Shown: in pieces, positions 23,631-31,789 of the stretch | How the letters are laid out: each line of letters begins with the position of its first letter | How positions within the stretch are numbered: position 1 is the first letter of the stretch | Source of the DNA: an uncultured Saprospiraceae bacterium | Lineage (GTDB): Bacteria; Bacteroidota; Bacteroidia; Chitinophagales; Saprospiraceae | NCBI GenBank assembly: GCA_938002665.1 | Contig: CALLAE010000160.1 | Location: forward strand, 1 to 44,397 | Length of the DNA stretch: 44,397 nucleotides | Direction of reading: 5' to 3' | Program-made: the position numbers and the translations under genes | The notes under the pieces: model-generated | Seen by the model: the letters and a program-made list of their open reading frames with translations, nothing else | The model's database searches: none | Told to the model about the DNA's origin: nothing

Positions 23631-26600
23631 TTAAAATGTAACATCTAGACCAAAAGTCCACCCTCTAGTAATAGGGAAGTTTCCTAGGTCAATTCCAAAG
23701 TTAGTATCAGCTGCCCCACCTACACTAGGATCTTTTCCACTATAGCCAGTAATCGTAAATACATTATTTACACCACCATAAACTCTAACATCTGACAGTC
23801 CTTTTGATTCTGCCTTAGAAGTAGGAAGGTTGTACGATAGTGTAATACTTTGTAGACGGAAGTAAGAACCATTTTCTACATAGAAAGAATTAGACTGTGT
23901 ATTAGTACTGAAGTTAGATACAGATTCGAAAATTGGAATTTCAGCACCAGTGTTTTCAGGTGTCCATGAATCTAAAACTCTATCACTAATAGCCGCACCT
24001 GGGAATAAAGGATAGAAATCTGTAAATACTTTTGAGACATTATAGATCTCATTTCCTATAGAAGCATATGAGTATACATCCAATCCAATATTTCCAAAGT
24101 CAAGATCAATGTTTAATCCTCCAGTGAAATCTGGCACTGGTGAGCCTAATATTGTTCTATCTTCGATAGTGATTTCTCCATCACCATCCAAGTCAGCAAA
24201 CTGGAATCTTCCAGGAGCTGCTCCTTCTTGAGTTGCTGCGGCATCCACTGCTGCTTGGTTCTCAAAAAGTCCTACAACTTCATAACCATAGAATGAAGAA
24301 ATAGGAGAACCTACTTGGTTCAGCACTGGTGTGATACCTCTATAGTTAGAACTTCTGTTAGGAAGATCTTCGATACCATCTGATAAGGCAACGATTTCAT
24401 TGTTTAAGAATCCACCAGTAAAGGCTACTTCATATTTCATACCGTCTGAAGAACCACCTCGCACTGAAGCAAAGATATCTATACCTGTATTCAACATCTC
24501 TCCTACATTAACAGAAGGCGCACTTGCAAACCCACCTGTCATAACAGAAACTGGTGCTTGGAAAAGTAAGTCTTCAGTCCTTTTACTCCACACTTCTACA
24601 CCTAAATCTAAAGCTCCATCAAGTAACAAAGCATCAATACCTACGTTTGCTGTAATCGCTTTCTCCCATCTTGCAAGAGGGTTACCTATTCTTGTTCTGT
24701 AGAATCCATCTGCAGCACTAGAGTTAGTACCTCCGATATCATAACTAGAAGCCCCTATACTTGTTCCGAATAGACTGAACTGGTTGTTAGGGTTTACATT
24801 GTTTGAGTTACCCATGATACCCCATCCACCTCTTATTTTGAGGTCATCAAAGATGTTCTGGTCAGCCATGAAAGATTCTTCACTTAGTCTCCATGCAACA
24901 GAGAATGCAGGGAAGATTCCATATCTGTTTTCAGCACCGAATCTTGAAGACCCATCTCTTCTTACTACAGCTGAAACAATGTATTTATCGTTCATATCAT
25001 ACTTCAATCTTCCAAAAAGAGAAGAGAAAGTTACACCAGATGAGAAATTTTCATTTACAACTCTAGAGCCTACCGTAGAAAGTGTTACGAAATCCGTAGA
25101 CTGTGCAAATGGGTTAATACCAGAAGCACTTATGCCTCTGAAAGTTCCTGTATTCAGAGCTTCTTGACCTACAAGTATATCTAGTCTACTATTTGCACCT
25201 ACATCCATAAGGTAATTAGCTGTATTAGTCCAGTTCCATGAACTACCGCCGCCACTAAATCTAGAATAACCGAACGAACTATTGTTCTCTTGGTTCTCAT
25301 AAGTTCTTCTAGAATAGTTAGTAGAGCTAACAGAATTATTTCTACCACCGAAGCTCGTCTTCAGAGTTAGATTTTCTATTGGAGAATACTTTAAGTATAC
25401 GTTTCCAAAGATTGAATTCTCTGAAGCTCTATCATTCATACGACCATCAAGCTCTGCAACTGGGTTTGCCGGATTATTAAATCCTGGCGCTGCAGTCCCT
25501 GCATACCCACCATACTCATCATAGACTGGAATAATCGGAGACATTCTAGATGCTGCAAGAAAAACATTCTCATCATCTGATGAACCTGCTCCATTGTTAT
25601 CTCCTAGAAGTACTCTTACCCCTCTATGCGTTATCTGCATGTTCTGTCCGACGCTAAGGCCTTTTAAGAGATCAAACTCAGAGTTTATCCTAGCATGATA
25701 TCTAGTAAATTTTTGGTGAAGAAGTATACCTTCCTGGTCTTGCATACCTAAGCCAACATAGACTCTTCCACCATCCATACCTCCGCTGAAGCCTAGATTA
25801 TGTCTATGGATAATTCCTGTTCTTGTAATCGCGTCAAACCAGTCAGTACCTTCTTTGTTTGCTTTTACAACTTGGTATATAGAACCAGCATTAGGATCAA
25901 TATTATAATTAGCTTCTTCTGCAGCAAGATCTACACTACCGCTTACACCAGCGTTACCGCCTACCAATAGGTAGTCAGGTAAAGTCGGACTGTAAGAACT
26001 TCCTATTCCTGAACCATACTGTGGGTGGCTATACTCGATATCACCTTCTTCTATACCATTAGCCAAAGCTCCATTTCTAATAGCAGCTCTAGTCCAGTCA
26101 GCTTGCTCTTGTGGATTAAGTACACCATTTCCTTGGCCTGGAGTGGTTGCACCTACCATTCCATTGTAAGTTACCTTCATAGGACTGTTGCCCTTTTTGC
26201 CTTGCTTAGTTGTATAAACAATTACACCTCCTGCAGCTCTGGCTCCGTAAATAGAAGCAGAGGTCGCATCTTTGAGGACTGTAGTAGATTCGATATCATC
26301 TGGGGCAAGAAAATTAGTAGATCCTACAGGAACACCATCTACGATGTAAAGTGGCTCATTTCCTCCCAGTGCACCGAAGCCTCTTACTCTTATTTGACTG
26401 TCTGTCCCAGGCTGTCCATTAGATACAACAGTAACACCGGGTACTCTACCTTGTAACTGTTGTTCCACATTTCCTGAAGGGATTACAGTCAGAGCCTCTG
26501 ATTCAATTGTAGAGACTGACCCTGGAGTACTTCTTCTTGTGTCTACTGTATAACCTGTTACAACAATTTCTTCCATCACTGCTCCTTCTAGTAATGAAAG

Positions 26601-26882
26601 ATTCATAATGTTAGAAGTGCCCACAGTTATTTCTTGACTAGCATAGCCTAGATAGGAAACAACAAGGACGTCATTTTCGTTTGCCGAAATGGAATACATT
26701 CCGTCGACGTCGGTTATGGTACCAATACTGGTTCCTTTTACGACAACATTAGCTCCAATAAGAGCTTCGCTGGATTCTCCTGCTGTAATCTGCCCGGTAA
26801 TCACCTTCTGCCCAAAAGAGACAGCGCTTATACCGAGAAAAAGCAACATTGAAAACCCAAACCTCAATAATAGTTTTTTCAT
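23631..26882 (-). CDS. SusC/RagA-type TonB-dependent outer-membrane transporter
   Basis: The start chosen at 26882 (MKKLLLRFGFSMLLFLGISA, signal peptide ending near VSFGQ) gives 1083 residues; 17 more codons upstream to 26933 lack signal character. A carboxypeptidase-regulatory-like domain (ITGQITAGESSEALIGANVVV) leads to the SusC box around EEIVVTGYTVDTRRS, then the plug domain (GNVEQQLQGRVPGVTV, IRVRGFGALGGNEPLYIVDG, TTVLKDATSASIYGARAAGG), and a long beta-barrel ending WTFGLDVTF with a terminal aromatic. Energised by TonB-ExbBD, it imports large ligands captured by SusD. It is the first gene of the cluster; operator-like palindromes lie upstream. Confidence 0.94.
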   Translation of the reverse strand: MKKLLLRFGFSMLLFLGISAVSFGQKVITGQITAGESSEALIGANVVVKGTSIGTITDVDGMYSISANENDVLVVSYLGYASQEITVGTSNIMNLSLLEGAVMEEIVVTGYTVDTRRSTPGSVSTIESEALTVIPSGNVEQQLQGRVPGVTVVSNGQPGTDSQIRVRGFGALGGNEPLYIVDGVPVGSTNFLAPDDIESTTVLKDATSASIYGARAAGGVIVYTTKQGKKGNSPMKVTYNGMVGATTPGQGNGVLNPQEQADWTRAAIRNGALANGIEEGDIEYSHPQYGSGIGSSYSPTLPDYLLVGGNAGVSGSVDLAAEEANYNIDPNAGSIYQVVKANKEGTDWFDAITRTGIIHRHNLGFSGGMDGGRVYVGLGMQDQEGILLHQKFTRYHARINSEFDLLKGLSVGQNMQITHRGVRVLLGDNNGAGSSDDENVFLAASRMSPIIPVYDEYGGYAGTAAPGFNNPANPVAELDGRMNDRASENSIFGNVYLKYSPIENLTLKTSFGGRNNSVSSTNYSRRTYENQENNSSFGYSRFSGGGSSWNWTNTANYLMDVGANSRLDILVGQEALNTGTFRGISASGINPFAQSTDFVTLSTVGSRVVNENFSSGVTFSSLFGRLKYDMNDKYIVSAVVRRDGSSRFGAENRYGIFPAFSVAWRLSEESFMADQNIFDDLKIRGGWGIMGNSNNVNPNNQFSLFGTSIGASSYDIGGTNSSAADGFYRTRIGNPLARWEKAITANVGIDALLLDGALDLGVEVWSKRTEDLLFQAPVSVMTGGFASAPSVNVGEMLNTGIDIFASVRGGSSDGMKYEVAFTGGFLNNEIVALSDGIEDLPNRSSNYRGITPVLNQVGSPISSFYGYEVVGLFENQAAVDAAATQEGAAPGRFQFADLDGDGEITIEDRTILGSPVPDFTGGLNIDLDFGNIGLDVYSYASIGNEIYNVSKVFTDFYPLFPGAAISDRVLDSWTPENTGAEIPIFESVSNFSTNTQSNSFYVENGSYFRLQSITLSYNLPTSKAESKGLSDVRVYGGVNNVFTITGYSGKDPSVGGAADTNFGIDLGNFPITRGWTFGLDVTF

Positions 26883-26947
26883 CAAATAAGAATTTGGTTG
26901 GTTTGATAATAATATGCTCCAAACACAGAGCACAAAGCTTATTGTAA

Positions 26948-27051
26948 AGTGTACACTAAAATACCTTTTAGCTGAAAGATTTACTTAGCAATAATAAAAG
27001 AAAAAATTAATTACTTGAAATTACTAGCAAATACATACTTTTTATTGCTAA
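26948..27051. promoter_or_regulatory. Palindrome and inverted repeat upstream of susC
   Basis: AGTGTACACT (26948-26957) is a perfect 10-bp palindrome about 66 bp upstream of the susC start. Further up, TTAGCAATAA (26985-26994) and TTATTGCTAA (27042-27051) form a perfect 10-bp inverted repeat with 47 bp between. Either may bind a regulator or form a leader structure. The remaining AT-rich sequence to 27162 contains no gene and no exact TAnnTTTG element on the susC strand. Confidence 0.4.
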
Positions 27052-27162
27052 ATATGGGCTTTTAGCCAACAATTTGATGGTAAGCAAGATGATAAAACTT
27101 AATATTTTAGCAAATAATTACCATAAAATGACCTGTCTGGTTCATTTGAAAGGAAAGGAAAA

Positions 27163-28401
27163 TTAAGCCTTCTTTACATAGATAACCTCACTACAATTAT
27201 CCATCCTAAAAGTCTCATTTGCCACCCTCTGGATGTCCTTTACTGTAACAGAATCTATCTCTGCTTCTTGGACATTGATAAGGTTCAGATCGCCTAACAT
27301 CTCATAATAAGCTAGATTAATGGCTTTATTAGTGATAGAAACTTCTGAAAAAGCCACTTGGCTGATCATACTGTTTTTGACCTTTTGTAGCTCTTCAGCA
27401 TCTACTAAGGTATCTTTCAGCTTTTGTAATTCAGCCCAGATCAGCAGCTTAGCTTTTTCCATGTCTGCACCGTCTAGCAGTTTTGCTTCTATAATAAACA
27501 AGCCAGGATCTAGTGTCCCAGAAATATAAGCTCCTATATCACTAAAGAGCTCTGAACCCTTGAGCAACTGTTCGTATAAGCGGGAAGACCTGCCACCACT
27601 GAGTACATCCGACATAATATCATAGACTATAAAGTCCTTATGCTTTCTATCAGGCATATGAAAAGCGAGGTACAAGGCATCAGACGGCACCTGACGTTCT
27701 AAGGTCTTAGTCCTAAATTCTTTTTGTACAGGTTCTTCAGGTAGGGCCTTCTGAGCAACTTCTCCAGCTTCTATCTTCCCAAACCATTGCTCTATCAGCG
27801 CTTTTGTTTTTGGTATATCTAATTTGCCTACAATTATGAGTACAGCATTGTTAGGCTTATAGTGACCATCAAAAAATCGCTCTACATCTTCCAACTCGGC
27901 ATCTTCTATATGCTCTGGCACTAGGCCAATAGTGGGCCAGCGGTAGGGATGCTCCCTGTAAGCTAGTGCAGATAACTCATGCCACATGTCCCCATACGGC
28001 TTATTGATACTGGTTTCTTTAAATTCTTCTACGACGACTTTCTTCTGTACATCCAGACTCTTTTGATTAAAGTCCAGTTGCAGCATTCTATCTGACTCTA
28101 ACCAGAGTGCAGTTTCAAGATTATCAGCAGGTAACACATTATAAAAATTTGTCAGATCAGAATTAGTAAAGGCATTATTATCGCCTCCCGCCTGCTGTAT
28201 CGGTGTATCATAATCTTTGACATTAACAGAGCCGCCAAACATTAGATGCTCAAACAAATGTGCAAAGCCGGTTTTCTCAGCATCCTCATTTCGAGAGCCG
28301 ACCTTGTACAAGACATTGACAGTAACTAGAGGTGTGCTGTTATCCTCGTGTAAGACCACTGTTAGTCCATTAGCTAAGGTATACCGTTCATAATTTATCA
28401 T
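27163..28401 (-). CDS. M16 family zinc metallopeptidase
   Basis: A 412-residue single-unit M16B-type (processing-peptidase/PqqL-like) protein without a signal peptide. The inverted zinc motif HxxEH is H48-L-F-E51-H52 in TGFAHLFEHLMFGGS, and the third ligand is a Glu about 75 residues later in VVVEEFKE (E125 or E126). The second half carries the usual R/Y pair region (SDVLSGGRSSRLYEQL). The motif is complete, so activity is likely; such peptidases degrade or process short peptides, often as dimers. It follows aat by only 3 bp and is the last gene of the peroxiredoxin-clpS-aat operon. Confidence 0.9.
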   Translation of the reverse strand: MINYERYTLANGLTVVLHEDNSTPLVTVNVLYKVGSRNEDAEKTGFAHLFEHLMFGGSVNVKDYDTPIQQAGGDNNAFTNSDLTNFYNVLPADNLETALWLESDRMLQLDFNQKSLDVQKKVVVEEFKETSINKPYGDMWHELSALAYREHPYRWPTIGLVPEHIEDAELEDVERFFDGHYKPNNAVLIIVGKLDIPKTKALIEQWFGKIEAGEVAQKALPEEPVQKEFRTKTLERQVPSDALYLAFHMPDRKHKDFIVYDIMSDVLSGGRSSRLYEQLLKGSELFSDIGAYISGTLDPGLFIIEAKLLDGADMEKAKLLIWAELQKLKDTLVDAEELQKVKNSMISQVAFSEVSITNKAINLAYYEMLGDLNLINVQEAEIDSVTVKDIQRVANETFRMDNCSEVIYVKKA

Positions 28402-28404
28402 AGT

Positions 28405-29103
28405 CTATATACTTGTCGTTCCCTCTACAGTCCACTTTCTTTGGAAGGAGGGTTGAAATATATTTTTTTTCAAAGTTCCGTAAAAACTGGCGGAACTGAT
28501 CATTTCTGCACCTAGACTTACTAGATGCTTGGTCTCCTGCTGACAATCTATCATCCAAAATCCTCGCTCTTTCAGCCATCTCACCAGTTGGATAAAACCA
28601 AACTTAGAAGCATTACTCACCTTTGCAAACATGGATTCTCCAAAAAATATGCGTCCAAGTGCTAGGCCATACAGACCTCCTATCAGCTTCCCGTCTTCCC
28701 ACACTTCTACTGAGTGGGCATAACCCTGCTCATGCAAGTCATAGAAGACCTCCTGTAATTCTTCAAAGATCCAAGTCCCCTCTTGTCCAGAGCGGCTAGT
28801 ATGCTTACAATGATGCATTACTTCTCTGAATGCTGTATCTATCGTCCAGGTAAATCTGTTACCATTCAGCAAAGGCCTCATACTTCTAGAAATCTTGAGC
28901 TTATCAGGCATAAGAACGCAGCGCGGATGGGTATAATACCAATATAGAGGCTGCTCCGCTGTCGTCCAAGGAAATATTCCAAACTGATAGGCAAGCAAAA
29001 GGGTATCACTGCTCAGGCGGGCGCCCATCGCTAGTAAACCATCTTCATCTGCTAGAAGCGGATGAGGAAAAAAATCTACCTCAGTGGGTAGAAAGTATGC
29101 CAT
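28405..29103 (-). CDS. aat: Leucyl/phenylalanyl-tRNA-protein transferase
   Basis: A 232-residue cytoplasmic enzyme that adds Leu or Phe from aminoacyl-tRNA to proteins with N-terminal Lys or Arg, making them substrates for ClpS-ClpAP. Family motifs are FPHPLLADEDGLLAMGARLS, YQFGIFPW, YWYYTHPRCVL, HSVEVWEDGKLIGGLYGLAL, FFGESMFAKVSNASKFGF and MIDCQQETKHLVSLGAE. The start codon lies 27 bp after clpS, and the adjacent adaptor supports the call. Length is normal for the family. Confidence 0.96.
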   Translation of the reverse strand: MAYFLPTEVDFFPHPLLADEDGLLAMGARLSSDTLLLAYQFGIFPWTTAEQPLYWYYTHPRCVLMPDKLKISRSMRPLLNGNRFTWTIDTAFREVMHHCKHTSRSGQEGTWIFEELQEVFYDLHEQGYAHSVEVWEDGKLIGGLYGLALGRIFFGESMFAKVSNASKFGFIQLVRWLKERGFWMIDCQQETKHLVSLGAEMISSASFYGTLKKNIFQPSFQRKWTVEGTTSI

Positions 29104-29130
29104 AAGTATATGAAATGGGGGACTAAAAGT

Positions 29131-29448
29131 CTATCGCTCGACCATATGGTCTATTACTGCAGAAAGGCCTCTTTCTACAAGAGCATCTTTCATAGGCTTC
29201 AGCTTTTCAAAATTGCCAGACTTGACAATTGCTTTGCCTTTGTAATGTACGATGAGAGATAGTTGTTCTGACTGCTCAAAGGTATGACTGCATACTTCCA
29301 TAAAACACTGAATCACCCAGTCAAAAGTATTGAAGTCATCATTGTAGACAACTAACTGTGCATGTTCTAAATTAACATCCTCAACTTGCATCACTTCATT
29401 CAATTCTTCTGATAACATCGAATCTAATGAATCTATTTTTTTAGTCAT
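29131..29448 (-). CDS. clpS: ATP-dependent Clp protease adaptor ClpS
   Basis: A 105-residue adaptor that delivers N-end-rule substrates to ClpA or ClpC. A flexible N-terminal tail (about 1-30) precedes the ClpS core: VVYNDDFNTFDWVIQCF, where N37 and D38 correspond to the pocket residues N34/D35 of E. coli, and VHYKGKAIVKSGNFEKL, where H68 corresponds to H66. The end, ALVERGLSAVIDH, matches the last strand. It lies 26 bp after the peroxiredoxin gene and 27 bp before aat, so adaptor and tagging enzyme are made together. Confidence 0.95.
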   Translation of the reverse strand: MTKKIDSLDSMLSEELNEVMQVEDVNLEHAQLVVYNDDFNTFDWVIQCFMEVCSHTFEQSEQLSLIVHYKGKAIVKSGNFEKLKPMKDALVERGLSAVIDHMVER

Positions 29449-29474
29449 TGGTTCTAATTATTAAAGGTGGTGTT

Positions 29475-29942
29475 TTACAATTTAGCTATGGCTGCATGTA
29501 TAGCTTCAAAATTGGGTAAATTCCCAGCATTTTCCAATACCTCAGCGTATTTAATTATACCTTTTTTATCGACAACAAAAGCCGCTCTTTTAGAGACACC
29601 TTTCATTCCTGCTACAAACTCTTCATATAGAGCATGATAAGAACGGCTTACGACTTTATTAAAGTCAGAAAGCAACGGAAAGTTCAACTTGTTTTCTTCC
29701 TTAAATTTTGCAAGTGTAAAGGGAGAGTCTACGGAGATCGCAAGCACTTCTGCGTTCATATTATTATACTTTGCTATATCATCTCTTGTCTGACATAACT
29801 CAGTCGTACATACACCAGTAAAAGCTAATGGAAAAAAAAGCAACAATACGTTCTTGTCAGAAAAAGAAGTCAGGTCGACATCTTCAAGCTTGGAGTTTTT
29901 GAGTATAAAAGTTGGAGCTTTGTCTCCGATATTTAAAGTCAT
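29475..29942 (-). CDS. Thiol peroxidase of the AhpC/TSA (AhpE/Bcp-like) family
   Basis: A 155-residue cytoplasmic peroxiredoxin. The thioredoxin-fold opening is GDKAPTFILKNSKLEDVDL. The peroxidatic Cys45 sits in FFPLAFTGVCTTELC; Cys50, five residues later, could resolve as in atypical 2-Cys enzymes of the Bcp type. SVDSPFTLAKFKEENKLNFP and RAAFVVDKKGIIKYAEV are typical downstream strands. It reduces peroxides using a thiol donor. It is the first gene of a four-gene operon with clpS, aat and the M16 peptidase, and a TAnnTTTG element lies upstream. Confidence 0.92.
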   Translation of the reverse strand: MTLNIGDKAPTFILKNSKLEDVDLTSFSDKNVLLLFFPLAFTGVCTTELCQTRDDIAKYNNMNAEVLAISVDSPFTLAKFKEENKLNFPLLSDFNKVVSRSYHALYEEFVAGMKGVSKRAAFVVDKKGIIKYAEVLENAGNLPNFEAIHAAIAKL

Positions 29943-29982
29943 AAAAGGGTATTATAGTCGAGTTCAAATTTAGAATAAAAGC

Positions 29983-29990
29983 CAAACATA
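29983..29990 (-). promoter_or_regulatory. Bacteroidota -7 promoter element of the peroxiredoxin-clpS-aat-M16 operon
   Basis: On the minus strand TATGTTTG matches TAnnTTTG about 40 bp upstream of the start codon at 29942. A TTGAC lies upstream with spacing slightly shorter than usual for a -33 box. Confidence 0.55.
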
Positions 29991-30097
29991 GTATTCTCAA
30001 ACCGTCAATTCTGAAAATTAATCAACTTTATGCCTTTCATTTGCTAAAATGTTAAAAGTTAAAGGTCATCTAGTTTACATAATTCCTACACTTATAC

Positions 30098-30985
30098 ATG
30101 ACAAATACCAGACTAGCTTACTTACAATTGCATCTAGCAGTGCTCTTATATGGGCTTACAGCTATTCTAGGTGACCTGATAAGTTTATCAGCTATCAGTC
30201 TAGTGTGGTGGCGGGTCCTAATAACGAGTCTGAGTCTACTCGTGTTTGTACAGTGGGGAAAATCCTTGCTCAGACTCCAGAAGCAAGATATACTTTCTTA
30301 TCTAGGCATAGGTGTCATAGTCGCATTGCACTGGATAACTTTTTATGGAAGTATTAAATATGCTAACGCATCTATAGCACTGGCAGCAATGGCAACTACC
30401 TCTCTTTTTACTTCCATCATAGAGCCTCCCATAACGGGAAAGAAATTTCAGTGGCTGGAGTTGGTGCTGGGACTACTGATAATTCCACCTATGGCGATGA
30501 TAGCTGTGGACTTAGATTTGTCTCTGCTGAAGGGCTTGTGGGTGGGTCTCCTGTCCGCTTTTCTGGCTTCCGTTTTTGCCACGCTTAACAAAAAAATGGT
30601 GGGTCGCGCGGATGCTTACCAGATCAGTTTCTTAGAAATGTCCAGTGCCTTTTTATTTATCTCAATGCTACTACCGTTTGTTATAGGCTCGGAGGTGACG
30701 CTGATGCCCGTGGGTACAGACTGGATCTATCTTATTATCTTATCCTTGTTGTGCACGACCTTGGCTTATGTTATCAGCTTGAAAGCCTTAAGATTTGTAT
30801 CCGCCTTTGATGCTAATCTTGTCATAAACTTAGAACCCGTGTATGGCATCTTACTCGCAATAATTATTCTCAAGGAACACAAGGAAATGTCTACCTTATT
30901 CTACCTGGGCATGTTACTCATAATGATGATTGTCTTATGCCATCCCTTCCTTAAAAAATATCAAACTAAAAAGTTTAACCTATGA
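30098..30985 (+). CDS. DMT superfamily transporter (EamA family)
   Basis: A 295-residue inner-membrane protein with ten predicted hydrophobic segments and the two-fold EamA repeat. Telling stretches are LAVLLYGLTAILGDLISLSA, LVWWRVLITSLSLL, KYANASIALAAMATTSLFTSI and, in the second half, LSAFLASVFATLNKKMVGRA and LEPVYGILLAIIILKEH. Such carriers usually export amino acids or other metabolites; the substrate is unknown. The stop overlaps the start of the O-methyltransferase (ATGA), so the two are translationally coupled. Confidence 0.88.
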   Translation: MTNTRLAYLQLHLAVLLYGLTAILGDLISLSAISLVWWRVLITSLSLLVFVQWGKSLLRLQKQDILSYLGIGVIVALHWITFYGSIKYANASIALAAMATTSLFTSIIEPPITGKKFQWLELVLGLLIIPPMAMIAVDLDLSLLKGLWVGLLSAFLASVFATLNKKMVGRADAYQISFLEMSSAFLFISMLLPFVIGSEVTLMPVGTDWIYLIILSLLCTTLAYVISLKALRFVSAFDANLVINLEPVYGILLAIIILKEHKEMSTLFYLGMLLIMMIVLCHPFLKKYQTKKFNL

Positions 30986-31635
30986 ACGAACCCACCGTGT
31001 TCCCACTGATTACCGATCCTGATCTTCAGGCCTATTGTGATGCCCACTCTACACAGCAACTTCCCTTGCAGGCACATATAGAAAGTAAGTCATTAGCCAC
31101 TGGTAAGATCCAAATGATCTCTGGAAAATTTCTAGGGCAGTATCTCCGTATGATGTCTTTACTTCTTAGGCCTAGACGCATCCTAGAGGTGGGAACCTTT
31201 ACTGGCTATGGAACGTCATGCCTGAGCGCAGGCCTACAACCTGATGGTCTTATCTATACCCTAGAGAAAAGTTCGGAATACAAATCCCTAGCTACTAACA
31301 ATCTGGAGACCAGTCCACAGCTCCATCAGATACGCTTTCTAGAAGGGGATGCCGCTGAGCTCATAAGTGGACTGGATGAAGTATGGGATCTCGTATTTCT
31401 AGATGCTGCAAAAAGACAATACATTAATTATTACGACCTGGTCTTCGACAAGCTAAAGGTGGGCGGGGTTATCCTTGCAGACAATGTACTATGGAAAGGG
31501 AAAGTCGGACATCCAGAAAATGATAAGCTGGGGGAAGGCTTAGATGCGTTTAATAAAATGGTGATGGCAGATGAGCGGGTGGACAATATAGTCCTACCTA
31601 TAGATGATGGGCTTAATTTTATTATAAAGAGATGA
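30982..31635 (+). CDS. Class I SAM-dependent O-methyltransferase
   Basis: A 217-residue soluble enzyme of the catechol/caffeoyl-CoA O-methyltransferase type (Methyltransf_3). The SAM motif is RILEVGTFTGYGTSCL (residues 66-81), the acidic Glu after the next strand is in YTLEKS, a metal-binding Asp141 lies in LVFLDAAKRQYINYY, and VILADNVLWKGKV (about 162-174) supplies the second Asp-Asn pair. It would methylate a small catechol-like compound with Mg2+. It overlaps the exporter gene by 4 bp, which may mean that the methylated product or a precursor is transported. Confidence 0.9.
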   Translation: MNEPTVFPLITDPDLQAYCDAHSTQQLPLQAHIESKSLATGKIQMISGKFLGQYLRMMSLLLRPRRILEVGTFTGYGTSCLSAGLQPDGLIYTLEKSSEYKSLATNNLETSPQLHQIRFLEGDAAELISGLDEVWDLVFLDAAKRQYINYYDLVFDKLKVGGVILADNVLWKGKVGHPENDKLGEGLDAFNKMVMADERVDNIVLPIDDGLNFIIKR

Positions 31636-31698
31636 TTTGGGAATATTAAAAATTTGTTTCCTTCTCACTCTTTCTTTTAGTCAGAATCAGGAATAATA

Positions 31699-31741
31699 GG
31701 ATTAGAAGATTTTTTCTTTTCTCTAACTCAAGTTCTAATCC
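31699..31741. repeat. Inverted repeat between convergent genes
   Basis: GGATTAGAA (31699-31707) and TTCTAATCC (31733-31741) form a perfect 9-bp inverted repeat with a 25-nt loop containing a T-rich stretch. It lies between the stop codons of the methyltransferase and the outer-membrane protein. It could act as a weak two-way transcription stop, but lacks a classical T-tract after the stem. Confidence 0.4.
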
Positions 31742-31789
31742 TTCTCTTGTGGAAAGATTACTGTTCATTAATCTTGCGCAAAAATATCC

